62,000 nucleotides of DNA, taken from the NCBI GenBank assembly GCA_905221605.1, contig CAJNDS010002490.1:875001-937000 (forward strand), written 5' to 3'. Position numbers and translations under genes: made by a program. Below, piece after piece: positions 28,242-38,299 of this stretch; position 1 is the first letter of the stretch, and every line of letters starts with the position of its first letter. This DNA comes from Symbiodinium natans (lineage: Eukaryota; Sar; Dinophyceae; Suessiales; Symbiodiniaceae). A model generated the notes under the pieces. It saw nothing but the letters and a program-made list of their open reading frames with translations. It was not told the origin of the DNA and ran no database searches.

Positions 28242-28274
28242 CTGCTGCGGAGACGGTTTTTGGGGGCGGGGGGG

Positions 28275-28345
28275 GTAAACCCTCAACCCTAAACCCTAAA
28301 CCCTAAACCCTAAACCCTAAACCCTAAACCCTAAACCCTAAACCA
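28275..28345 (-). repeat. Interstitial CCCTAAA array
   Basis: Ten heptamers. 28,350-29,025 is mostly unique with decayed TTTAGGG variants and no supported gene. Confidence 0.9.
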
Positions 28346-29027
28346 GGTGTAGGGTTTAAGCTCCAGGCTCTTGCTTTTTCGGAGTTTAGGGTTCAGGTCT
28401 TCGGTTTTAGGGCGGAAGGTCTACTGTTTAAGGTTTAGGTGCTTGCTTCAGGGTTGGCGTAGGGCAAAGTATATGGGGCAGAGCCTTTATTCTTGGTATA
28501 GGGCAAAAAGGGCGCCCCAAAAAATGCAATCACCAGTATTTGGAAGGAACCCTATATACTCGCATGGCAAAAGTAGCGCCTGAACTCTAAAGCTTAAACC
28601 CCACCAACCCTGCCTCACATGCTTTGAGGCCACCGAAGCCTACAATAAAGACCTTGGACCCACGTCATACAAGCTCCAGAAAACACAAATGTAGACATGG
28701 CCATATGGGATCTTTTCAAAGCCATGGTCCCTTCTGGGGTACCTGTACTTGCTTTGGTGCGTAAACCCGAAACCCTAAACCTTAAATATAGAGGGTCTAG
28801 GGGTTTGGAGCTTGACCGGGAAACGTACAGCTCGGGGACCAGTTTGGGATGGAGTTTTAGGGCTCCAAGGCTGGGAGTTTTGCGCTTTCGCGCGTTTCGG
28901 CTTTCGGGTTTAGTGTTTAGGGTTGAGGGTTTATGTTTACGGTTTAGGGTTTCGGGTTTAGCATTTAGGGTTGAGGGTTGGGCACTTGTTGTCGCATTGG
29001 CTTTTAAGGCTGTCTAAGCCCCAAACA

Positions 29028-29129
29028 TTGGGATGTTCCCCCTTATACTAACAATCCTTTGTCAGGACTATAGTACACCCTATTATAATCCCTATAAAGG
29101 GACTGCTAGTACAAGGGTGAACATCCCAA
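29028..29129. mobile_element. Family E palindromic element
   Basis: TTGGGATGTTCCCCCTTATA on the left and TACAAGGGTGAACATCCCAA on the right, with AACAATCCTTTGT inside. Copies at 37,131 and 56,893 and a half copy at 53,499. Confidence 0.75.
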
Positions 29130-29218
29130 CCTAAACACCTAAGAAGGAGGTGACAGCACAAAAATTAGGCCTTTGGATCTCGGCTCCAGTGCTTGAATGG
29201 TGCTTGAAGTAAGGTGGT

Positions 29219-29356
29219 TTAGGGTTTAGGGTTTAGGGTTAGGGTTTAGGGTTTAGGGTTTAGGGCTTAGGGCTTAGGGTTTAGGGTTTAGGGTTTAGGG
29301 TTTAGGGTTTAGGGTTTCGGGTTTAGGGTTTAGGGTTTAGGGTTTCCGGGTTTAGG
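29219..29356 (+). repeat. Interstitial TTTAGGG array
   Basis: Heptamers with TTAGGGC and TTTCGGG variants. Confidence 0.9.
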
Positions 29357-29448
29357 GTTACGCGCTTTATTTGAGGAGGCTTGGAACCCTCCTTTTGGCC
29401 CCCAAAGGTAAAGCCGAGGATTTACCCCGTGGTCATGGCAAAGGGTTT

Positions 29449-29745
29449 TAGGGATTTAGGGTTTTAGGGTTTTAGGGTTCTAGGGTTTTAGGGTTTTAGG
29501 GTTTTAGGGTTTTAGGGTTTTAGGATTTTAGGGTTCTAGAGTTTTAGGGTTTTAGGGTTTTAGGGTTTTAGGGTTTTAGGGTTTTAGGGTTTTAGGGTTT
29601 TAGGGTTTTAGGGTTTTAGGGTTTTAGGGTTTTAGGGTTTTAGGGTTGTAGGGTTTTAGGGTTTTAGGGTTTTAGGGTTTTAGGGTTTTAGGGTTTTAGG
29701 GTTTTAGGGTTTTAGGGTTTTAGGGTTTTAGGGTTTTAGGGTTTA
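29449..29745 (+). repeat. Octamer TTTTAGGG array
   Basis: About 36 octamers of TTTTAGGG with rare variants, distinct from the heptamer arrays on either side. The octamer is the Chlamydomonas-type telomere unit; here it most likely arose by local amplification. Confidence 0.95.
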
Positions 29746-29837
29746 AAGTTTGGGGTTTAGAGTCTATGGGCAACTCCTAACTCAGTCTCTCCAGACCTGC
29801 ATCTCGAATGGACCTGCCTACCCTAAACCCCATGAGC

Positions 29838-29897
29838 CAATCACACCCTAAACCCCAAACCCTAAACCCTAAACCCCAAACCCTAAACCCTAACCCC
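29838..29897 (-). repeat. Interstitial CCCTAAA array
   Basis: Heptamers with CCCCAAA variants. Confidence 0.85.
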
Positions 29898-30180
29898 TTC
29901 CACCAACCCGGCTCCCTGATCCCAAAAACTGAAACCTTGCTCCCTCGACCCGACCATGTTTCCAAGCCACCCCCTTTTTAGGATTTGGAGTTTGGGGTGT
30001 AGGTTTCAGAGCCTTAAGCCCTAAACCCCTTAAATCCTAAACCCTAGACCCTAAACCCTAAACCCCCGCAGAAGAATGCTGGGCCCTCCAACACGAGACT
30101 CGGACTCCGTGATGCGATCGTTCGCCTGGCAGGCGACATGATACAGGATCCGCCCAGAGAGCCCACTTGGAGGTTCACAG

Positions 30181-30430
30181 GGCTTAGGGTTTAGGGTTGA
30201 GGGTTGAGGGTTTAGGATTAGAGTTTGGGGTTGGGGATTTAGGGTTTAGGGTTTATAGGGTTTCTGGTTTAGGGTTTAGCGGTACTTGCAATAACCATTG
30301 TAAGTTCCCTCACAAGTACCCTCTGGGGGATTTCAGGGTTTTAGGGTTTTGGGGTTTAGGGTTTGGGATTCTGGGGGATTTCAGGGTTTTAGGGTTTTGG
30401 GGTTTAGGGTTTGGGATTAAGGGCTTGGGG
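30181..30430 (+). repeat. TTTAGGG tract with a 56-bp duplication
   Basis: GATTTCAGGGTTTTAGGG...GTTTGGGATT is repeated in tandem at about 30,328 and 30,384. A poly-G run follows at 30,429-30,449. Left of it, 30,062-30,180 is a unique island with ANDRITESESR on the minus strand, possibly an exon. Confidence 0.75.
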
Positions 30431-30618
30431 GGGGGGGGGGGGGGGGGGTTAGGTTCTGGGTTGAGGGTCTAGTATATCTAAAAGTCTCTTTCAGGGGAGA
30501 AACCTGAAATCTTTCTTACAAACCCTATCCCTAAACCCTAAACCCGAAACCCTAAACCCTAAACCCGAAACCCTAAACCCTGAACCCCGCAAAGGGCAGG
30601 GAAGCTGTTGGCGACGGC

Positions 30619-30640
30619 CTTCGCCACCAGCTGCCGCATC
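30619..30640 (-). CDS. Phase-switching exon candidate, 22 nt
   Basis: Minus strand: CTCCGAG|GATGCGG...GCGAAG|GCCGTC, reading MRQLVAK with entry in phase 2 and exit in phase 0. Upstream islands (31.6-51.7 kb) need phase 2 and downstream ones (28.2 kb and below) phase 0, so this length would reconcile them. Confidence 0.3.
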
Positions 30641-30685
30641 CTCGGAGCTTGCAACAGGCTTTCAGGGCTCCAGGGGGAGGTATAG

Positions 30686-31070
30686 GGTTAAGGGCTTGGG
30701 GTTTAGGGTTTAGGGTTTTAGGGTTAAGGGTTAGGCTTTAGGGTTTAGGGTTTAGGGTTTGAGCTTTAGGGTTTAGGGTTTAGGGTTTAGGGTTTAGGGT
30801 TTAGGGTTTAGGGTTTAGGGTTTAGGGTTTAGGGTTTAGGGTTTAGGGTTTAGGGTTTAGGTTTAAGGGTTTAGGGTTTAGGGTTTAGGGTTTAGGGTTT
30901 AGGGTTTAGGGTTTAGGGTTTAGGGTTTAGGGTTTAGGGTTTAGGGTTTAGGGTTTAGGGTTTAGGGTCTACGGTAACGGGTTAAGGCTTTAGGGTTTAG
31001 GGTTTAGGGTTTAGGGGTTAGGGGTTAGGGTTTATACAGGGTTTAGGGTTTAGAGTTTAGGGTTTAGGGC
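30686..31070 (+). repeat. Long interstitial TTTAGGG array
   Basis: About 45 heptamers with few variants, one of the longest arrays in the window. 31,075-31,380 holds unique DNA and a CCCTAAA patch at 31,135-31,195. Confidence 0.95.
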
Positions 31071-31380
31071 GCGAGAGATCCTGAAGGGTTTCGTATTTCT
31101 GGGGGCCCAGACACCCCGAGCCCCAATATCCCCAAACCCTAAACCCGACACCCAAAGCCTAGCCCTGAACCCCAAACCCTAACCCTAAACCCTTAGCTTT
31201 GGAGTCGACCCTGGAAAAAAGTATATACTTTTTAGGTATAATTAGCTATAAGAGGAGCCCAAGACCAAAAAAAGTATTAAAGTATAGTACTCCAAGACCC
31301 AGAACCCTAAACCCGAAACCTTGCACATCCCCCGAAACCTACCGGCCCCTTCCATCCCCGCACCCAACACACTCAAAGTC

Positions 31381-31525
31381 TACTTGGAGGTTCATGGTAC
31401 GCAGAACCCACTTATCACTGCACTTATAACCAACTGCAAAGCCCCTTGCAAGTGTCCCAACAGGGTTCTAGTTGGGGTATAAGGTACTTTTACAACTGGA
31501 TTAATAAGCACCATGAACCTCCAAG
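31381..31525. mobile_element. Family B palindromic element, full length
   Basis: TACTTGGAGGTTCATGGTAC on the left and CACCATGAACCTCCAAG on the right, with a spacer containing GCCCCTTGCAAGTGTCCC. Confidence 0.8.
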
Positions 31526-31603
31526 CATCTCTGTAGAAGCCGTAAACCCCACACCCTAGACCCTAAACCCAAAACCCTGAACCAAGTATGCTTGCCGAGG
31601 GAC

Positions 31604-31654
31604 TTTGCAAGCTTCTCCTGCTGTTGCTGCTGCCCCTCTTCAGCTTCTTTCAGC
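31604..31654 (-). CDS. Coiled-coil exon-like island, 51 nt
   Basis: Minus strand: TACGAG|GCTGAAAG...GCAAA|GTCCCT, phase 2 at both ends. It reads LKEAEEGQQQQQEKLA, with five glutamines in a row. CCCTAAA variants lie left. Confidence 0.5.
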
Positions 31655-31705
31655 CTCGTATATGGAACATCACCGCTTCAGCGCCCTAAACCCCGTACCC
31701 AAGGT

Positions 31706-31816
31706 TGAGGATTTGGGGTTTAGGGTCTAGGGTTTAGGGTTTAGGGTTTCGGATTTAGGGTTCAGGGTCTAGGGTTACGGGTTTCGGGTTTAGGGTTTTT
31801 GCATTTAGGGTTTAGG
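31706..31816 (+). repeat. Decayed TTTAGGG tract
   Basis: TTTAGGG, TCTAGGG and TTTCGGG units, followed at 31,848-31,897 by C- and A-homopolymers. Confidence 0.8.
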
Positions 31817-32204
31817 CATTGATTGGGGCTAGAAGATGTTTAAGAACCCACCCGCCCACCCCCCCACCCCCCCCCCCCCACAAAAAAAAAAAAAAAACAG
31901 TATTCTTCCTTATAAGGGCAACTTGCGGATTCTTTTTTTTTCATGTTTTCGGGGGAACAAACAAGCAGATAATAGCTCACGACAGGAACATCTTAAAGTT
32001 TAGGTATAATTAGGTATACTTGGAACGCAGGTGGTGTCCACATTCCTACCACATACCTACGAGATTCCTGGAATGCCCTCGCTTCTGCCAGCCTTTCTAC
32101 AGCAGCTTGCGGCAGGTGCACCTCAACCCTAAACCGTAAAAGGTTTAAGTAGGTACCGCATATCTTCCATCGTTCCTAGGGTAGCAATTTCAAGACAGAC
32201 AAGA

Positions 32205-32313
32205 CCCAGAGACTCCAAAACCCCTTAATTAAGGAATATACCTTAAATTATAATAGGAACCCTAATATGATTTAAGGTATATTCCTTAATTAAGGGGTTT
32301 TGGAGTCTCTGGG
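32205..32313. mobile_element. Family A element with paired arm changes
   Basis: Left CCCAGAGACTCCAAAACCCC and right GGGGTTTTGGAGTCTCTGG are perfect inverses, but both differ from the family consensus (GAGCCCAATACCCC) at the same positions. Inner arms TTAATTAAGGAATATACCTT are standard. Confidence 0.8.
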
Positions 32314-32770
32314 GGGTTTAGGGTTTTGGGGAGCCCTCTTAGTGGGCACCCACTTCGTGGGTGCCTCGAGCGCGGCAGGTGCGCACAGACCCGCCAGTCA
32401 CAAACAGCCACAAACAAGCGCTTGCAGCAAAACAACACAAAGGTTCTGGCCGGAAGGGCCTCTCAAACAATATTTCCCCGCAAGGTTAATGCTTGGTTTT
32501 TGCGGCGGTTCAGAACGAACCTTAGCAAAGCGAGAGACTGATTAGTTCTAACCTCAGACTGCAGCTTCTCTAACCCCTTTACGGTGTGGCAGAGCAGGCA
32601 AATTCCTGAGCCCGCCGATCTATCAGCACGCCCCTCCCTTGCATCGGGTCCACGAGGAAGAGCGCGGAGCTGTTCGGCTGCTCGTCCGTCATATCTAAGC
32701 CAGGATCTTCGTCTCTATGCTTAAACTAATGTCAGCGCGGCGACCTCTGAATACAGCAGGGCATGACTCT
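32314..32770. other. Unique sequence without a supported gene
   Basis: An 81-aa plus-strand ORF (32,300-32,545) has no recognisable features. Nothing else seen. Confidence 0.4.
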
Positions 32771-32774
32771 TAGC

Positions 32775-32905
32775 CCTAAACCCTAAACTTGAAACCCTAA
32801 AGCCTGAACCCTAAGCCCTGAACCCTCTAAGAACCCTAAACCCTAAACCCTAAACCCTAAAACCCTAACCCTAAACCCTAAACCCTAAACCCTAAACCCT
32901 TCACA
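32775..32905 (-). repeat. Interstitial CCCTAAA array
   Basis: Decayed on the left, near perfect on the right. Confidence 0.9.
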
Positions 32906-32997
32906 TGGTAGTGAGATCTAGAGCCCAGCTACTTTCGACAGCCGCCGAGGTATCAAGAAGCTCGTTTTTGGCCTGCTGGGCTCTCTCTCTGGCTCAC

Positions 32998-33027
32998 CCT
33001 ATGCCTCGCTAACTCTTCACTGTCCTT
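32998..33027 (-). CDS. Coiled-coil exon-like island, 30 nt
   Basis: Minus strand: GTCAAG|AAGGAC...CATAGG|GTGAGC, a near-canonical GT donor. It reads KDSEELARHR, like the start of the 63-nt exon (SEELAQ). Confidence 0.4.
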
Positions 33028-33399
33028 CTTGACTCTTGAACCTTCTCGCATTCTGCACTTCCCAGCATGACTTTCTAACTTTAGTAGACTGAGAAGGTGC
33101 CGGCTTGAGCAACGGTCCGACCCCTGTTGGGCCATCTAACTCCTCCAAGGCAGCCATGTGGGCCATGTGGCGCAGAAGCAGCCCGTCGTTACCCTGAACC
33201 CTACGCAGCTATGGCCCTGACTTCTCACAGAGCTCGGCGTTCTCAGCGGAAGCTGCCTCCAAACCTCGAGCATTCGCTCTTGCAGAAAGGGCTAGGGGGG
33301 AGTCAGAGAGCTTCGGATTCGAATTGCGGGGTACCAGGTTGCTGGTTTATAGCTAAGCTTTTGCGGAAGGGGACTGAGTACTTGTGACCCCGGCCCAAG

Positions 33400-33476
33400 A
33401 ATACGTCTACTTCTGACCTTAGAAGGCTTATAAGTACAGTTACAATTGGGTGATAAGTACTCTGAACCTCCAAGTA
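33400..33476. mobile_element. Right half of a family B element
   Basis: GGCTTATAAGTACAGTTACAA then GTACTCTGAACCTCCAAGTA; the left arm is lost. Confidence 0.6.
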
Positions 33477-33580
33477 AACCCTAAACCCTAAACCCCCAAA
33501 CCCTAAACCCCAAACCCCAAGCCCCAAACCCTAAACCCTAAACCTTAAACCCTAAACCCTTAACCTAAAACCCTAACCGT
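33477..33580 (-). repeat. Interstitial CCCTAAA array
   Basis: Heptamers with CCCCAAA variants. A unique island at 33,583-33,630 reads AIVQSLRDAATS on the minus strand after CAG|G, possibly an exon. Confidence 0.9.
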
Positions 33581-33639
33581 GCCAAACTTGTTGCAGCATC
33601 TCTCAGGCTTTGAACGATGGCCCTGAACAATAGAGACTT

Positions 33640-33880
33640 TGGAGTTTAGGGTTTAGGGCTTTAGGGTGTTAGGGCTTTCGGGCTTTAGGTCTTTAGGGTG
33701 TTAGGGCTTTTTAGGGCTTTAGGGCTTTAGGGCTTTAGGGCTTTAGGGCTTTAGGGCTTTAGGGCTTTAGGGCATTAGGGCTTTAGGGCTTTAGGGCTTT
33801 AGGGCTTTAGGGCTTTAGGGCTTTAGGGCTTTAGGGCTTTAGGGCTTTAGGGCTTTAGGGCTTTAGGGCTTAGGGTCAAG
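33640..33880 (+). repeat. Octamer GGGCTTTA array
   Basis: About 22 perfect GGGCTTTA octamers. This unit occurs as an array nowhere else in the window. Confidence 0.95.
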
Positions 33881-34157
33881 GGTTTGGGATTCAAGGTTTT
33901 CAGACAAGACCGTGACAAGACCCTAAACGAAGTAATTTCGCAGCACTCAAGAACCCTGCAAAGCCCCAAACCCTGAACCCAGCGGCACTTGAATTGGGGA
34001 TGGGGCGCTTCGGGTTTTCAGAGGCTAGTCGGCTCAGGGTTTAGTGCTTCATATGGTGGCCGAACATTATTAGAATAGGGTTTTGGGGGTCATGATAATG
34101 TAATTCCAAAGGGACCAGCAAGGAATAATACTAGTAATTCTTCCGACCCCTGTATTA

Positions 34158-34293
34158 CGTGGAGGTTGATGAACTACTTCTCACTGCACATATAGCCCAA
34201 GTACAACCGTTAGGGCACATATAAGGGACTTAGAAGTGGGTTTACAAGTACAGTTGTTATGGGCTTGGTGAAAAGCACCATGAACCTCCCAGA
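34158..34293. mobile_element. Family B element, diverged
   Basis: CGTGGAGGTTGATG on the left and CACCATGAACCTCCC on the right, with TACAAGTACAGTTG in the right arm. Confidence 0.6.
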
Positions 34294-34374
34294 GGAGGTT
34301 TCAAGAGGCACACAGAGCATCAGCACTTCGGGGCATCGGCGCGTCTGCAAAGAGAGCAAATGCCTTGGCTACAA

Positions 34375-34905
34375 GCCCGAGAGCCCTTTGTACCCCCTCA
34401 ACTAAGGAATGCGCCTTAAATCATACGAAGGACCCCTATACAACCCATACCCCTCATACTCAGGACCCCGATACCGTCTACACCCCTCAACTACAGAAGA
34501 GGCCTAAAACCATACTAAGGATCCCTATATAGTCTAAAGTCTCTTCCCTTTTGGAGTGGTATGGAGCTCCAGGCTGCTTGGGGATCAGGGCTCAAAGTGT
34601 TTTTGTGTCGCCCAGGGCCTACAGAACCCGACACCCCGAAGCCCTAAAACAGTTTAAGGAACACAGCTTGAAGGTAAAGGGCTCTTCTGGGGTAGGATGT
34701 AGGTTTTCTTACAGGCCAATGGGTTAGAGCTGAAGAGGTCTTTTAGGGTTTAGGATGATTTAGGGTTTAAGCCGGAGAGGGCAATACCCCTTAATTCAAA
34801 AAAATGACCAAAAGCATATAGGGATCCTTAAAGTGGTTTAAAACCTAAACCCTGCACCCTGAACCCTGAATCCTGTAGTTACGGGGTATCGGCTCTTTAG
34901 GTTAA
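34375..34905. mobile_element. Degenerate family A remnants in unique sequence
   Basis: At 34,375-34,535 and 34,775-34,905, eroded arms remain (CCCCTCAACTAAGGAATGCG; CAATACCCCTTAATTC...GGTATCGGCTCTTTAGG). No gene seen. Confidence 0.45.
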
Positions 34906-35170
34906 GCGTTACAGCGTACAGGCAAGGGGTGTGGAGAGTGGCAGCAGGGTCCAACGTGAAGGCTCAAGGTGTGGTTGGGTAGGGTTTACATAGGGTTGAG
35001 GGTTGAGGGTTTAGGGTTTAGGGTTTGTGGTTTAGGGTTCAAGTGGTTGTTGGGGTTAGGGTGGGGTTAGGAAAAAGGCCGGCAAATCCAACCCTAAGAC
35101 CCTAAACCCTAAAACCCAAAACCATCCCAAAACCCTAAAGCCCTAACTTCGGAAGTTGCTAGTAAGGCAC

Positions 35171-35200
35171 TCTTTGGACTTCCGCACGACGTCGGAGAGC
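35171..35200 (-). CDS. Coiled-coil exon-like island, 30 nt
   Basis: Minus strand: GCGAGAG|GCTCTCC...AAAGA|GTGCCT, phase 2 at both ends with a GT donor. It reads LSDVVRKSK after a split Arg codon and matches the 50,589 island (LSQIVQQSK). CCCTAAA variants left, TTTAGGG right. Confidence 0.55.
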
Positions 35201-35254
35201 CTCTCGCCAAGGTCTAAGGGAAGTTACATAGTCCCTAAATGGAGTTTTGGGTGT

Positions 35255-35356
35255 AGGGTTTAGGGTTTGGGGTTTTAGGGTTTAGGGTTTAGGGTTTAGG
35301 GTTTAGGGTTTAGGGTTTAGGGTTTAGGGTTTAGGGTTTAGGGTTTAGGGTTTAGG
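35255..35356 (+). repeat. Interstitial TTTAGGG array
   Basis: About 13 heptamers, directly followed by a family F element. Confidence 0.95.
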
Positions 35357-35357
35357 G

Positions 35358-35460
35358 GTCCCTTACCTAGGTGGTTCTGAATTATGAGCCCTTAGGCATT
35401 GTCGGGTAGATCGCGGGTATAGAAAAGTTCCCCAATCAAGGGCCCCATATTAAGTAACCA
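35358..35460. mobile_element. Family F element
   Basis: GTCCCTTACCTAGG..TTCTGAATTATGAGCCC on the left and GGGCCCCATATTAAGTAACC on the right. Confidence 0.5.
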
Positions 35461-35670
35461 GGCAGCTTAGATGTAGGGCGTTAGGCCTTAAGGGTTGTGG
35501 GTTTGAGGTTTAGCTGAGGGGCTTGGGGTTTTAGGGACTTGGGCCTTGAGGGTATTTAGGCTTTAGGGCTAGGGTTGAGGGGTTCAGGCTTTAAGGGGTT
35601 CACGGTTACCCTAAACCCTAAACCCTAAACCGTAAAGCCTTCTTGGGGTTTAGGGATCTTAGGGATGAAC

Positions 35671-35730
35671 CGTGAGCGTGATCGCCAACGCTGCGCAGCC
35701 GTCCATTCCCAACATCCGGCAGCCCAAGCG
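35671..35730 (-). CDS. Exon-like island, 60 nt
   Basis: Minus strand: ATTCTAG|CGCTTG...CTCACG|GTTCAT. Open in phase 0 (RLGCRMLGMDGCAALAITLT) and in phase 2 (AWAAGCWEWTAAQRWRSRS). Phase 2 would fit its neighbours. Not coiled-coil. Confidence 0.35.
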
Positions 35731-35765
35731 CTAGAATATTTAGAACAAGGTTTTGGGAGTTCGGA

Positions 35766-35855
35766 ATTTAGGGTTTAGGGTTTAGGGTTTAGGGTTTCGG
35801 GCTTGGGGCTTGGGGCTTGGGGTTTGGGGTTTGGGGTTTGGGGTTTGGGGTTTGC
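35766..35855 (+). repeat. TTTAGGG/TTTGGGG array
   Basis: Normal heptamers then a TTTGGGG block up to the next island. Confidence 0.9.
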
Positions 35856-35879
35856 AGTTTGCGGGTTGGGTGTCCTCAC

Positions 35880-35936
35880 TCGCAGAGGTGATACTGTGTC
35901 AGCTTCCCACAACAGCAATGCTCGCCTGTCTTCTGG
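35880..35936 (-). CDS. Exon-like island, 57 nt
   Basis: Minus strand: ATCCTCAG|CCAGAAG...CTGCGA|GTGAGG, good splice signals. Phase 0 reads PEDRRALLLWEADTVSPLR; phase 2 is also open. Not clearly coiled-coil. Confidence 0.4.
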
Positions 35937-35978
35937 CTGAGGATCAAGCAGGCAGCTTTGCAAGCCACCAACTTCGCT

Positions 35979-36150
35979 AGGGTTTAGGGTTTAGGGTTTA
36001 GGGTTTAGGGTTTAGGGTTTAGGGTTTAGGGTTTAGGGTTTAGGGTTTAGGGTTGAGGGTTCAGGGTTTAGGGTTGAGGGTTGAGGGTTTAGGGTTTAGG
36101 GTTTAGGGCTTAGGGTTTAGGGGTTTAGGGTGTAGGGTTTGGGGTTTGGG
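35979..36150 (+). repeat. Interstitial TTTAGGG array
   Basis: Heptamers with TTGAGGG and TTTGGGG variants; a short CCCTAAA array follows at 36,200-36,245. Confidence 0.95.
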
Positions 36151-36270
36151 GGCGTTCGCCCTAATTCAACCCCCCCTCCCCACCCACCCCCCACCCCGAG
36201 ACCCTAAACCCTAAACCCTAAACCCTAGACCCTAAACCCTAAACCCGAGCCCCCACTCCCCAAACAGCGC

Positions 36271-36333
36271 CTCGATTCTGACTCCTCCCGCAGCTGTGCC
36301 AGCTCGGCCCGGCACTCCGCGAGCTCGACGTTC
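36271..36333 (-). CDS. 63-nt coiled-coil exon, diverged copy
   Basis: Minus strand: CACCAAG|GAACGTC...GAATCGAG|GCGCTG, exactly 63 nt, phase 2 at both ends. It reads NVELAECRAELAQLREESES. CCCTAAA lies directly left and TTTAGGG right. Confidence 0.65.
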
Positions 36334-36369
36334 CTTGGTGACCACACTTGAGGTGGAGGGCTTGGAGTG

Positions 36370-36440
36370 GTTTAGGGTTTAGGGTTTCGGGGTTTAGGGT
36401 TTCGGGTTTAGGGTTAAGGGTTTCGGGTTTAGGGTTTAGA
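36370..36440 (+). repeat. Interstitial TTTAGGG tract
   Basis: Heptamers with TTTCGGG variants. Confidence 0.85.
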
Positions 36441-36548
36441 TTTCAATGCATCAAGGAAACTCCTCAGGCGCAGCATCTTCGTCGGCAGTCCTCTAAAAGC
36501 GCGGCTTGCTTTAGGGATTGAGGGTTTTGAGGGCTTAGGGCTTGGCAC

Positions 36549-36622
36549 CCTCAACCCTAAACCCTAAACCCTAAACCCTAAACCCTAAACCCTAAACCCT
36601 AAACCCCAAACCCCAAACCCCG
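36549..36622 (-). repeat. Interstitial CCCTAAA array
   Basis: Perfect heptamers then CCCCAAA units. Confidence 0.9.
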
Positions 36623-36644
36623 CCACCCCGGCCCCACGGGATGC

Positions 36645-36695
36645 CTGGCCGCCCCCGCCCGCAGACGGGCGAGCTCGGCTTGGGAGTCCTCCAGC
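36645..36695 (-). CDS. Coiled-coil exon-like island, 51 nt
   Basis: Minus strand: TTCGAAG|GCTGGAG...GCGGCCAG|GCATCC, phase 2 at both ends with a GC donor. It reads LEDSQAELARLRAGAA, sharing QAEL.RLR with the 63-nt family. Confidence 0.6.
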
Positions 36696-36701
36696 CTTCG
36701 A

Positions 36702-37030
36702 AGGGTTTAGGGCTTAGGGCTTAGGATGTAGGGCTTAGGGTTTAGGGTTTAGGGTTAGGGTTTAGGGTTTAGGGTTTAGGGTTTCGGGTTTAGGGTTTAG
36801 GGGTTTAGGGTTTAGGGTTTAGGGCTTAGGGTTTAGGGTTTAGGTTTAGGGCTTAGGGCTTAGGGCTTAGGGCTTAGGGCTTAGGGCTTAGGGCTTAGGG
36901 CTTAGGGTTTAGGGTTTAGGGTTTAGGGTTTAGGGTTTAGGGTTTAGGGTTTAGGGTTTAGGGTTTAGGGTTTAGGGTTTAGGGTTTAGGATTAGGGTTT
37001 ATGGTTTAGGGCTTAGGGTTTAGGGCTTAG
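36702..37030 (+). repeat. Long TTTAGGG/TTAGGGC array
   Basis: Alternating homogeneous blocks of TTTAGGG and TTAGGGC heptamers. Confidence 0.95.
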
Positions 37031-37130
37031 GGCTTACGGCTTAGGGCTTAAAACTTAGGGGACCACGGTTCAGGATTTTAGGGCTCAGGATGTTAGGGTT
37101 CAGGGGGTTAGGGATAAACCTGCAGCTTGG

Positions 37131-37240
37131 TTGGGATGTTCCCCTTTATGCTACAGTAACAGCCCTTAATAGGGATTCTAGTAAGGGGGGTACTAGAACC
37201 CCGAATAAGGACTGTTAGTATAAGGGGGAACATCCAAACC
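37131..37240. mobile_element. Family E palindromic element
   Basis: TTGGGATGTTCCCCTTTATG on the left and TATAAGGGGGAACATCC on the right. Confidence 0.75.
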
Positions 37241-37312
37241 TACAACCCTACAACCGGATTCTCTTCAGGCTTCGAACACTCAGGGGTTGAGGATTTTGAG
37301 GGGTTTTGGGTT

Positions 37313-37375
37313 TAGGGTTTAGGGTTTAGGGTTTAGGGTTTAGGGTTTAGGGTTTAGGGTTTCAGGTTTCAGGTT
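37313..37375 (+). repeat. Interstitial TTTAGGG array
   Basis: Seven heptamers ending in TTTCAGG. Confidence 0.9.
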
Positions 37376-37478
37376 TCAGCTTCGGGGGCTCGGGTCTTTT
37401 TCTGATGGTGGTGAGGAGGACTTAGGGCTGCTTCGGGTTGAGCGTTAGTTGCCCCTCAAACACAAGAAACAGCGGGAA

Positions 37479-37565
37479 CCCCAAACCCTAAACCCTAGGC
37501 CCTAAACCCTAAACCCGAAGCCCTAAACCCTAAACCCCAAACCCTAAACCCTAAACCCCAAACAT
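37479..37565 (-). repeat. Interstitial CCCTAAA array
   Basis: Heptamers with CCCCAAA and CCCGAAG variants. Confidence 0.85.
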
Positions 37566-37624
37566 AACGTGCAAATGTCCGATTTGAGGCTTCGGGTTCG
37601 GCGCGTGCACTTGAGCTCTTCGCC

Positions 37625-37653
37625 CGCGCGCGCGCGCGCGCGCGCGCGCGCGG
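37625..37653. repeat. CG dinucleotide tract
   Basis: About 14 CG dinucleotides in a row, able to adopt Z-DNA. Confidence 0.95.
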
Positions 37654-37707
37654 GATGTTGCAGGCTACGAGGCCCGAAACCCTGCTGCCAAGGTTTGGGG
37701 CTTGCAG

Positions 37708-37842
37708 GCTTTAGGGTTTAGGGTTTAGGGTTTAGGGTTTAGGGTTTAGGGTTTAGGGTTTAGGGTTTAGGGTTTAGGGTTTAGGGTTTAGGGTTTTGGA
37801 TTTAGGGTTTAAGGTTTAGGGTTTAGGGTGTGAGGTTTATGG
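37708..37842 (+). repeat. Interstitial TTTAGGG array
   Basis: Perfect heptamers for about 90 bp, then variants. Confidence 0.95.
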
Positions 37843-37854
37843 CTTACAGGGTTC

Positions 37855-38225
37855 AGGAACCCTAAGCCCTGAACCCCCAAACCCTTAACCCCTAAAGCAC
37901 TGAAGCCCTAAGCTCTCAACCCAGAGTCCTTCGATCCTAAACCGGTAAACCCTAAACCAACGTTTGAATCCTAGACCCCGAACCCCCTAAACCCTAAACT
38001 CAAAACTGCACTTAAATCCAAAATCCCGAACCCCAAATTCGAAAACCCCTAAACAGCCACACCCCAAGCCCCTAGAGCCCAAAACCCTAAGCTCTAAACC
38101 GATAACCCTAAACCCTACCCTAAACCCTAGACCCTAAACCCTAAACCCTAAACCCTAAACCCTACCCCTAAACCCTAAACCCTAAACCCTGAACCCTAAA
38201 CCCTAAACCCTGAACCCTGAAACCT
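37855..38225 (-). repeat. Decayed then intact CCCTAAA tract
   Basis: Loose variants to 38,095, near-perfect heptamers to 38,225. Confidence 0.85.
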
Positions 38226-38245
38226 AATCAAGTGGCTCCGCGGAC

Positions 38246-38278
38246 TTCTGGGCCAAGTCCGCCCGCCTTGCCCATGAG
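38246..38278 (-). CDS. Exon-like island, 33 nt
   Basis: Minus strand: TGCAGAG|CTCATGG...CAGAA|GTCCGC, phase 2 at both ends. It reads SWARRADLAQ. CCCTAAA left, TTTAGGG right. Confidence 0.35.
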
Positions 38279-38299
38279 CTCTGCAGCGGAGGGGTATGG

